Positions 1-5,391 of a stretch of DNA of 9,249 nucleotides are shown here, one piece after another. A program made the position numbers and the translations under genes. The DNA comes from Prevotellaceae bacterium UBA1786 (GTDB lineage Bacteria; Bacteroidota; Bacteroidia; Bacteroidales; Bacteroidaceae), in the NCBI GenBank assembly GCA_002314525.1, contig DCGE01000116.1, positions 10,786 through 20,034 on the forward strand. Reading direction: 5' to 3'. Position 1 is the stretch's first letter; every line of letters begins with the position of its first letter. The notes below the pieces were generated by a model. That model was not told the origin of the DNA, searched no databases, and was given only the letters and a program-made list of their open reading frames with translations.

Positions 1-1
1 C

Positions 2-17
2 CTCTCACGTGTGAGAG
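2..17. repeat. Short perfect inverted repeat at the left edge, upstream of rpsP
   Basis: CTCTCAC and GTGAGAG flank a two-base centre (GT), 45 bp before the rpsP start. It could be an operator, a leader hairpin of the rpsP transcript, or part of an element cut by the window edge. No T-tract follows, so a terminator is unlikely. The rpsP promoter is not visible and probably lies left of the window. The dyad itself is seen directly; any role is a guess. Confidence 0.35.
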
Positions 18-62
18 TAAATTCAACAATATTAATAATTACAATTATTTACAAAGTTCATT

Positions 63-587
63 ATGGCAACTAGATTTAGATTGCAGCGTCACGGTAGAAA
101 GAACTACGCGTTCTACTATATCGTAATCGCAGACTCAAATGCACCACGCGATGGTCGCTATGTTGAAAAAGTCGGTACTTACAACCCTAACACAAATCCA
201 TCAACAGTCGTTATGGATTTTGACCGTGCACTTTATTGGGTACAGGCAGGCGCACAGCCAACTGACACAGTACGTTCAATCCTTTCAAAGGAAGGCGTTT
301 ACCTCATGAAGCACCTGCTCGGCGGTGTTAAGAAGGGTGCATTCGACGAAGCTACTGCACAGCAGAAGTTCGATGCATGGAAGCAGGCTAAGGAAGACAA
401 GCTCAATGGCATCTCAAATGCTCAGGCTGCAGAGAAGAAGGCTGCTTACGAAGCACGCCTCAAGGCAGAGAAGGAAATCAATTCAGCTATTGCAAAACGC
501 ATCGCTGAAAAGAACGCTCCAGCTGTAGAAGAAACTCCAGCAGAAGAGCCTGCTGCAGAAGCACCAGCAGAAGAGGCAGCAGAATAA
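63..587 (+). CDS. rpsP: 30S ribosomal protein S16 (bS16) with long Ala/Glu-rich C-terminal tail
   Basis: This is a small-subunit ribosomal protein that binds 16S rRNA and helps assemble the 30S body. Residues 1-80 show the family signature: the N-terminus [20 protein letters not shown], then a stretch with [20 protein letters not shown], and later the [16 protein letters not shown] segment. At 174 aa it is about twice the length of the E. coli protein (about 80 aa). The extra part has a charged helical stretch (about 95-155) and an Ala/Glu/Pro-rich tail (about 156-174), as is usual in Bacteroidetes. The ATG at 63 is chosen because the conserved MA(T)RFRLQRHG start follows it. The leader is AT-rich without a Shine-Dalgarno sequence, normal for this phylum. 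No rimM or trmD follows, unlike the Proteobacterial operon; the gene ends with its own terminator. Identification is secure. Confidence 0.98.
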   Translation: MATRFRLQRHGRKNYAFYYIVIADSNAPRDGRYVEKVGTYNPNTNPSTVVMDFDRALYWVQAGAQPTDTVRSILSKEGVYLMKHLLGGVKKGAFDEATAQQKFDAWKQAKEDKLNGISNAQAAEKKAAYEARLKAEKEINSAIAKRIAEKNAPAVEETPAEEPAAEAPAEEAAE

Positions 588-611
588 TTCTCACCTCATT
601 CATACGGCAAT

Positions 612-641
612 AAGCAGACCTCATCAAGGCCTGCTTTTTTT
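612..641 (+). terminator. Rho-independent terminator of rpsP
   Basis: AAGCAG(A)CC at 612-620 pairs with GG(C)CTGCTT at 628-636 across a seven-base loop, with one internal A/C mismatch. A run of seven T follows (635-641). It lies 24 bp after the rpsP stop, which supports rpsP being a single-gene transcript. Confidence 0.85.
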
Positions 642-680
642 ATCCCCATCACATTTTTCACAAATAAAGGTTAACGGCAA

Positions 681-943
681 ACTGAGTACTGCGGGAGACG
701 TGTCTGAGTCACACGAAAAAGCACGATGAGTCAAACGAGAGCAGACGTTCAGTTTGTAAGATATCATACAGCATGAAGATAGTTATCTTACAGCGTTAAG
801 ATATTATCTTACAACGTCAAGATAGTTATCTTACAGACTCAAGGTGCGATGTCGTCTGACTGGATGTGATGTTGCGGCAGGCTGAGGGTGCGTTGTCAGA
901 AGACTAAATGTGGTATGAATCCAGACTCAATTATAGCTACCCT
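681..943. repeat. Diverged tandem array with 22-bp period (about 12 units) between rpsP and kdsB
   Basis: Almost all of this gene-free stretch keeps a 22-bp phase. Units begin at 681, 703, 725, 747, 769, 791, 812 (one 21-bp step), 834, 856, 878, 900 and 922. Anchors on the phase are CTGAGT at 682 and 704, TGAGTCA at 705 and 727, GACT at 836, 858, 902 and 924 with GGCT at 880, CAGACTCAA at 834 and 922, GGTGCG at 843 and 887, and GGATGTG/AAATGTG at 862/906. There are three blocks of more similar units: 681-746 (TGAGTC type), 747-833 (AAGATA type) and 834-943 (GACT type). The period is not a multiple of three and no ORF fits. It starts 39 bp past the rpsP terminator and ends 9 bp before the kdsB stop. 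The phase is seen directly; origin (old minisatellite) or role (multiple binding site, transcribed array) is unknown. Confidence 0.8.
776..832. repeat. Three consecutive AT-rich dyads in the centre of the 22-bp array
   Basis: Each of three neighbouring units holds an inverted repeat AAGATA..TATCTT. They lie at 776-789 (centre GT), 797-811 (TAAGATATTATCTTA, a 7-bp arm on each side of a single T) and 819-832 (centre GT). A damaged fourth copy is at 757-769. Successive dyad centres are about 21-22 bp apart, so two DNA turns. This could be a cluster of sites for a dimeric DNA-binding protein, or a set of weak hairpins between convergent genes. The hairpins are too AT-rich, and lack a T-run, to be convincing terminators. 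Confidence 0.7.
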
Positions 944-952
944 CAAGAATGT

Positions 953-1714
953 TTAGCGGACAGCAATAAATTCATTTAGAAATTCTTCGGCTTTTTGGAG
1001 GTCATCTGGAGTGTCGATGCCGATGGTGTGAATGTTGGTGAGACCGACCTTTATGACATATCCATTCTCAAGCCAGCGGAGCTGTTCAAGACTTTCCGCA
1101 AGTTCGAGCGGAGACTGCGGAAGACTGGTAATCTGACGGAGGACATGAGCACGATAAGCATAAAGACCTATGTGTTTATAATAAGTGTGACGTTCGAGCC
1201 AGCGACTTGTATCCACTCCACGGAGATACGGAATAACGGAACGGGAGAAATACATGGCTTCCATTCTCGGGTTCATTATAACCTTCGGGGAGTTGGGATT
1301 GAACAAAGCCTCCTCTCCATCCTCTGTGGTGAACGGCATAGCCAAGGTAGCAATATCGACCGACGCATCATCGAAACACTCACGGATTGTCTGAAGTTGA
1401 GAGGACTGAATAAACGGTTCATCGCCCTGTACATTGACTACCACATCGTATTCCTCATCCAAACGGCAATAGGCCTCAAAGATACGATCAGTGCCAGACC
1501 TATGAGCAGTAGAGGTCATTACTGCCCTACCGCCGAATGCCTCTACACAATCATATATGCGCTGATCATCGGTAGCTACAGCAACAGCATCAAATGTCTT
1601 GCTTACTTGTTCATAGACTCTTTGAATAACAGGCTTACCCCCGAGCAAAGCCAATGGTTTACCAGGAAAACGAGTAGATGCATACCTGGCTGGAATCAAT
1701 GCAATGAATTTCAT
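953..1714 (-). CDS. kdsB: 3-deoxy-manno-octulosonate cytidylyltransferase (CMP-Kdo synthetase)
   Basis: This cytosolic enzyme activates Kdo for lipopolysaccharide inner-core synthesis: CTP + Kdo gives CMP-Kdo + diphosphate. The 253-aa product has the usual family length (about 250). Visible motifs are the nucleotide-binding N-terminus IPARYASTRFPGKPLA (residues 7-22), ATDD (47-50), the MTSTAHRSGTDRIFEA stretch (66-81) and VVNVQGDEPFI (92-102), whose Asp98 is the expected Mg2+ ligand. It is the last gene of the minus-strand unit, starting 14 bp after the transporter stop, and it probably depends on a promoter upstream of the peptidase gene. No clear terminator follows; the 22-bp repeat array begins within 10 bp of its stop. 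Identification is secure. Confidence 0.97.
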   Translation of the reverse strand: MKFIALIPARYASTRFPGKPLALLGGKPVIQRVYEQVSKTFDAVAVATDDQRIYDCVEAFGGRAVMTSTAHRSGTDRIFEAYCRLDEEYDVVVNVQGDEPFIQSSQLQTIRECFDDASVDIATLAMPFTTEDGEEALFNPNSPKVIMNPRMEAMYFSRSVIPYLRGVDTSRWLERHTYYKHIGLYAYRAHVLRQITSLPQSPLELAESLEQLRWLENGYVIKVGLTNIHTIGIDTPDDLQKAEEFLNEFIAVR

Positions 1715-1728
1715 ATCAACTTGTTTTG

Positions 1729-2616
1729 TTATTTCGTAGGTTCAACATGTATGGAGACATGTGTCTGAGCACCGAAACGGTTCTTGATGGAATTCTCGAT
1801 GTCGGTGGCTCGAGTATGGGACTGAGTAAGAGTGAGGTTACCATCCATACGAATATGTACTTCAATGGCATAATAACTGCCAATACGACGGGTTCGGAGA
1901 TGGTGGGGTTCGACGACGTCAGGGTAACTGATTATGAGGTCGAGTATATCGCGTTCCACATCAGGAGGAAGAGAATGTTCCATGAGTTCATCAACACCCT
2001 GCTTAAGTAGGTCGAAGGCAACTTTTAGAATGAAGAGGCCAACGACAACCGATGCTACAGGATCAAGAACAGTCCATCGATGTCCGAGCAGAATAGCTCC
2101 ACCAATACCGATAGCCGTTCCAATAGACGAGAGTGCATCAGACCGATGGTGCCAGGCATTGGCTATGACAGCCTGAGAGTCAAGACGGCGACCGACACGC
2201 CAAGTATACTGATATACCAGCTCTTTCACAATTATAGACACAAGAGCGGCCCACAAGGCAAGATAACCTGGTGAAGGCAGATCGTCACCTTCAATCCACA
2301 GCAGTATCTTGGAAATACCTGAATATAGAATACCTACCGCCACAGCAAGAAGAGCAATCCCTATGACTGTTGTAGCAAGAGTTTCATACTTACCATGTCC
2401 ATAATCATGACAGTCATCCTGTGGACGGTTGCTGATGCGAACGAAAACAAGTACAACGACATCGGTAGCGAAGTCGGAAAGGGAGTGGACGGCATCAGCT
2501 ATCATGGCAGATGAATATCCGAGAATACCAGCAACAAACTTGAAAACCAGAAGAAGAACGTTAGCCAGTCCTCCTATGATGGTGGTACGATATATCTGCT
2601 GTTCGCGAGGAAGCAT
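1729..2616 (-). CDS. Cation diffusion facilitator transporter, probable Zn2+ (FieF/YiiP-like) exporter
   Basis: This inner-membrane antiporter moves divalent metal out of the cytoplasm in exchange for protons. Its 295 aa match the family length. Six hydrophobic segments lie roughly at 11-33, 37-59, 80-103, 115-136, 161-179 and 184-205, followed by a cytoplasmic ferredoxin-like domain (about 210-295). The transport site motifs are HSLSD in TM2 (His44, Asp48) and HHRSD in TM5 (His156, Asp160). The second site stretch DDCHDYGHGKYE (67-78) matches the YiiP loop, and the IHVEP end fits the C-terminal metal-binding dimer domain. A His-Asp/His-Asp quartet is typical of Zn2+-selective members, whereas E. 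coli FieF has Asp-Asp/His-Asp. Its ATG shares the final A of the upstream peptidase stop (TAATG), suggesting translational coupling. Substrate choice is an inference. Confidence 0.92.
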   Translation of the reverse strand: MLPREQQIYRTTIIGGLANVLLLVFKFVAGILGYSSAMIADAVHSLSDFATDVVVLVFVRISNRPQDDCHDYGHGKYETLATTVIGIALLAVAVGILYSGISKILLWIEGDDLPSPGYLALWAALVSIIVKELVYQYTWRVGRRLDSQAVIANAWHHRSDALSSIGTAIGIGGAILLGHRWTVLDPVASVVVGLFILKVAFDLLKQGVDELMEHSLPPDVERDILDLIISYPDVVEPHHLRTRRIGSYYAIEVHIRMDGNLTLTQSHTRATDIENSIKNRFGAQTHVSIHVEPTK

Positions 2617-5114
2617 TACTTTATGAGATATTTTTTGCCGTTACGGATGACGATACCACGATATGATCCGTCAACCTTCTGACCGCTGAGAGTGAAGGTT
2701 CCACGTCTCTTCTCTCGTTCCTCATCTCCAATCTCAGAAATACCGGTAACAGGGTTGAAGTCAAGAAGTGACTTGACAGAAGAACTGAGATCTGTTGAGA
2801 GATATGCACGGAAGGCCGAGAGTTGGTTGAACTTGGATGTTCCTTCGTCATAGACCACGCTGAACCAATCGGCACGTGTCCCGTTCTTCTGAAGGACGTA
2901 GTTTGTGACACCAGAATCATCAGGAGAAAGTTGGCTATTATTGCAGAATGTACCCTTAAGGAGATTGCCGACAATAGGAGAAACCACTTTGGAACTGAAT
3001 GTGCCTGAATAGTTCTTGGTGTAGGTTGAGGAAACATCCTTATATACAATAACAGGAGTATAAGCAGGGATGATATTATTTCCCGAGTCATCTCCACTGG
3101 CAACAAGTACTCGCTGCAGATTAGAGCCATCGGAAGTGACAGCATACGCATATACGCCTGCCTCAAGAGTGACATCAGCCGGAGCATAGAACGTACCCCA
3201 CTTGGCATCAGTGATGGTCAGAGGAGCAGTGAACGGGGTGGCAGAAGTCACAAAATATGTTGTGTTGCCAGGAGCTGAGATTTCAATATTGTCGATACAG
3301 ATAATTTCACCAGAAACCAACTCATGACTTGAGAATGTGATGGTAGGGTTGTCAGTAGGAGCCGTGAAACTGACTGTCACCTCACTTAATGGCTCAGAAT
3401 ATCCCCATCTGGAAGTATAATCTGATACAGTTTTTGTCTCACCTCCAGATATAGACACTGAGAGTGGATTTGGTGTTGAATAGCATTGAATTCCAAAAGT
3501 GACAGCAACCGTTTCTCCAGCCTTTACAGGAATAGGAGTCGTGGTCAAAGCACCTGCTGAACTATATCCAAGAACTACCATACCATTAATATAACAAATA
3601 TTCGTAGCATTCATTTTACTGTCTTCCAACCAACCATTGAAATATCCAGTAATAATAGTGGGCTCAGTTGCAGGAAGACAAGAGAAGTCTTCATAAAATA
3701 CAACAGCAGGAACACCTTTATTATTTGAAGAATAAGAAAAAACAGGATAAAGAGACATATCGCTTGTTGGAGTGAACCAACCAGCTTCATGATAAGTAGG
3801 AACATCCGATGCCGGCAAAGCAAGATTTGCCGTTGTCCAACCAAGGAATGGAAGGCCTGTGTCAAGACGATTTGGGAGTTGAAGGTGACCACCGAGTTTG
3901 GTTGTAGTGATCATAGTAGCAGGATCGGCATCCTCAATTGTAACAGAAAGGATGTGATCTGGTTTAAGAGGCTTGATACCGATGATAATGTGCTGATTAG
4001 AATTGAATTTGTATATATTAGGATTCAGTGCTGAAGTAAGGAAATAGCCATCAAAATCGCCATTCCATCCCCAGTTAAAATGGAACATGTTCTGTTCTCC
4101 CTCGTATTTGTAGCCATCACAGATAAACTCATGCCCACCTTCGTCATCAACACCACCATATATAACAGGACGGTGAGCAGCGAGTTCTATATAAAGCATA
4201 GCCTCCCAATCACCAATATAGCCAGTCTTCTGAACATACTGAATACCCGGATCATATTGGAAATATTTCGGCAGAGCCACTGATGGCGAATTGCTCAATG
4301 CACCAGATCCATTCTTTCCGAAGTTCATATCAACAGAAATCGAAATATCGTTGAAGATCCTTGCAATCTCCGACTTAAGTTCAGGTGTATTGAAACCAGC
4401 CGAAAGTACCTTATCGTGAACCGAAGTCCAATCATAGTCTCTTGCTGCAAAGTCGGCTGAGTATGTGGCAGCAGTAGCTGAATGATAATACGAATGTGAC
4501 CCGGTACCAGATGCAGGCCATTGGTAATAGTTCATAATCTGTGCCATTGCTGTAGCGACACAACCAGTAAGAGCATGTGAACCATCAATTACAGGATTGA
4601 AATTGTAGAAAGGGGCAAACTGTCCCCACTGAGTTTGAATCAGCTGAGCAATAGCAGAACCCAAAGCAGACTTTGCCTTGATGAACCTACGATTTGGAAC
4701 CTGACGGCTACCAGTTGAAGTAGTGGTCTGTGCAATGCCTTCTGAGATCTGATCTTCGTATGAAGCAAGCCATGCACGAGCATTGTCGTGAAGGTTTGAC
4801 ATGTCGAAACAGCCTTCATCGGAATAGCCGAGAATCTGACTGGAGACCTCATCACCACCAACAATCACCCAACCTCCACCTATACGATTGAAGACATAAA
4901 AGTGAGTCTCTCCGAGACGTGATGCCGTATAGGCAAGTTGGAGAGGTCTTGACATGAATTTGCGACCGGAATGGTCTGTCTGAGTGGAGAAGAACTCTTT
5001 GGCACGAGCTGAAGCATCCTCTGGAGATACTGTCTGAGCAAAAGTTGTCAGTTGAATAAACATGACAAGGATAACAGTCATGATACATGCGCAGATGTTT
5101 CGATTTGTTGTCAT
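2616..5114 (-). CDS. Secreted C10-family cysteine peptidase (streptopain/interpain-like), multidomain
   Basis: This is an exported papain-fold protease made as a zymogen. The chosen ATG (5114) gives 832 aa starting with a signal peptide (about 1-26, ending LTTFA before QT). A longer reading from 5207 would run through the promoter. Residues 27-145 fit a Spi/streptopain-type propeptide. The peptidase domain is about 150-385, with nucleophile Cys185 in GCVATAMAQIM, His328 in GGHEFICDGY and the conserved FHFNWGWNGDFDGYF (344-358). Beyond it lie a Listeria-Bacteroides-repeat-like module (about 388-460, with FLGWTTAN and SLYPVF), a beta-sandwich adhesin-like region (about 470-615), a module common in Prevotella surface proteins (about 618-785) and a C-terminal FTLSGQK...GIVIRNGKKYLIK segment (806-832) resembling secretion or anchoring tails in this phylum. 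It is first in a unit with the CDF transporter and kdsB. Substrate is unknown; Prevotella interpain A is a relative that degrades host proteins. Confidence 0.93.
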   Translation of the reverse strand: MTTNRNICACIMTVILVMFIQLTTFAQTVSPEDASARAKEFFSTQTDHSGRKFMSRPLQLAYTASRLGETHFYVFNRIGGGWVIVGGDEVSSQILGYSDEGCFDMSNLHDNARAWLASYEDQISEGIAQTTTSTGSRQVPNRRFIKAKSALGSAIAQLIQTQWGQFAPFYNFNPVIDGSHALTGCVATAMAQIMNYYQWPASGTGSHSYYHSATAATYSADFAARDYDWTSVHDKVLSAGFNTPELKSEIARIFNDISISVDMNFGKNGSGALSNSPSVALPKYFQYDPGIQYVQKTGYIGDWEAMLYIELAAHRPVIYGGVDDEGGHEFICDGYKYEGEQNMFHFNWGWNGDFDGYFLTSALNPNIYKFNSNQHIIIGIKPLKPDHILSVTIEDADPATMITTTKLGGHLQLPNRLDTGLPFLGWTTANLALPASDVPTYHEAGWFTPTSDMSLYPVFSYSSNNKGVPAVVFYEDFSCLPATEPTIITGYFNGWLEDSKMNATNICYINGMVVLGYSSAGALTTTPIPVKAGETVAVTFGIQCYSTPNPLSVSISGGETKTVSDYTSRWGYSEPLSEVTVSFTAPTDNPTITFSSHELVSGEIICIDNIEISAPGNTTYFVTSATPFTAPLTITDAKWGTFYAPADVTLEAGVYAYAVTSDGSNLQRVLVASGDDSGNNIIPAYTPVIVYKDVSSTYTKNYSGTFSSKVVSPIVGNLLKGTFCNNSQLSPDDSGVTNYVLQKNGTRADWFSVVYDEGTSKFNQLSAFRAYLSTDLSSSVKSLLDFNPVTGISEIGDEEREKRRGTFTLSGQKVDGSYRGIVIRNGKKYLIK

Positions 5115-5153
5115 ATAGCTTGTTAATATAGGTTTACATAAAATATTAATGTG

Positions 5154-5184
5154 CAAAGATAGTTTATTTTTAGGAAAGCGCAAA
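5154..5184 (-). promoter_or_regulatory. Bacteroidetes-type promoter of the peptidase-CDF-kdsB unit
   Basis: Read on the minus strand, TTTG (5184-5181) is followed by a 19-bp spacer and TATCTTTG (5161-5154). This is an exact match to the TAnnTTTG -7 and TTTG -33 elements of Bacteroidetes. Transcription would begin near 5147, leaving a leader of about 33 nt before the ATG at 5114. The leader has no Shine-Dalgarno sequence. It also shows that the longer ORF reading starting at 5207 cannot be translated from this transcript. Confidence 0.75.
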
Positions 5185-5264
5185 GAAATAAGGAAAAAAA
5201 TTGCCAAGTAGAAGTTTTTAAAGGTTTTGTATCAAATATTATAGCCGATTTGAGTTTTTTTTTG

Positions 5265-5272
5265 TTACTTTG
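5265..5272 (+). promoter_or_regulatory. Candidate -7 element for the GH43 gene
   Basis: TTACTTTG followed by CA matches the Bacteroidetes TAnnTTTG consensus at seven of eight positions. No TTTG stands at a 19-23 bp spacing; the nearest (5249-5252) is only 12 bp away. The promoter may therefore be weak or need an activator. Transcription would start at about 5277-5279 and give a leader of roughly 113-115 nt. Confidence 0.4.
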
Positions 5273-5276
5273 CAGT

Positions 5277-5344
5277 CGGATAGGGTAACCGAGAAGCACC
5301 AATAGTTTTTGGTAGCAAGATCTGGGAAAAAACAAAGCTATCCG
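5277..5344 (+). ncRNA. Possible structured 5' leader RNA of the GH43 gene
   Basis: CGGATAG (5277-5283) is complementary to CTATCCG (5338-5344), closing a 54-nt domain. Inside, GC-ACCAA (5296-5302) can pair with TTGGT-(A)-GC (5309-5316) around a six-base loop. GGTAACC (5284-5290) and an A-rich run (5327-5336, ending just before the closing helix) are the other notable parts. The element begins where the transcript is expected to start. I do not recognise it as a known riboswitch class. It could be a cis-regulatory leader, a small RNA, or chance complementarity; only the complementarity is seen directly. Confidence 0.35.
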
Positions 5345-5391
5345 AAACAGACTTGACTATTCAGAATATTAACCATATAAACGATTTGATT

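Noticed and set aside
699..720. CGTGT..ACACG hairpin followed by AAAAA as a terminator on the minus strand for kdsB
   Set aside because: On the minus strand a terminator needs T after the hairpin, meaning A before it on the plus strand; here the A-run lies on the wrong side, and the 5-bp stem is weak.
681..943. A CRISPR array as explanation for the 22-bp periodic region
   Set aside because: There is no constant direct repeat separated by unique spacers of about 30 bp; the period itself is only 22 bp, all positions drift, and no cas gene is present.
995..1768. A 257-codon open frame on the plus strand, antisense to kdsB and running into the end of the CDF gene
   Set aside because: It lies opposite two genes with clear family motifs, has no recognisable domain, promoter or composition of its own, and is best explained as a shadow of the codon pattern of kdsB.
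2621..3208. A 195-codon minus-strand frame overlapping the 3' end of the peptidase gene
   Set aside because: It is an alternate frame of the peptidase gene on the same strand, with no domain signature; the peptidase frame is intact throughout.
5115..5207. A 31-residue N-terminal extension of the C10 peptidase (start at 5207)
   Set aside because: It would cover the exact promoter match at 5154-5184, and the shorter start at 5114 places the hydrophobic signal peptide close to the N-terminus, with a normal leader.
5277..5344. TPP or preQ1 riboswitch in the GH43 leader
   Set aside because: GATCTGG and the A-rich run recall parts of these aptamers, but the other conserved segments (CUGAGA and the second TPP core; the preQ1 C-rich loop) are missing, and the downstream gene does not fit.
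5353..5391. A 13-residue extension of the GH43 protein (start at 5353)
   Set aside because: The start at 5392 gives a textbook signal peptide beginning MTKRFLSLM; the extra residues precede it without any function seen.
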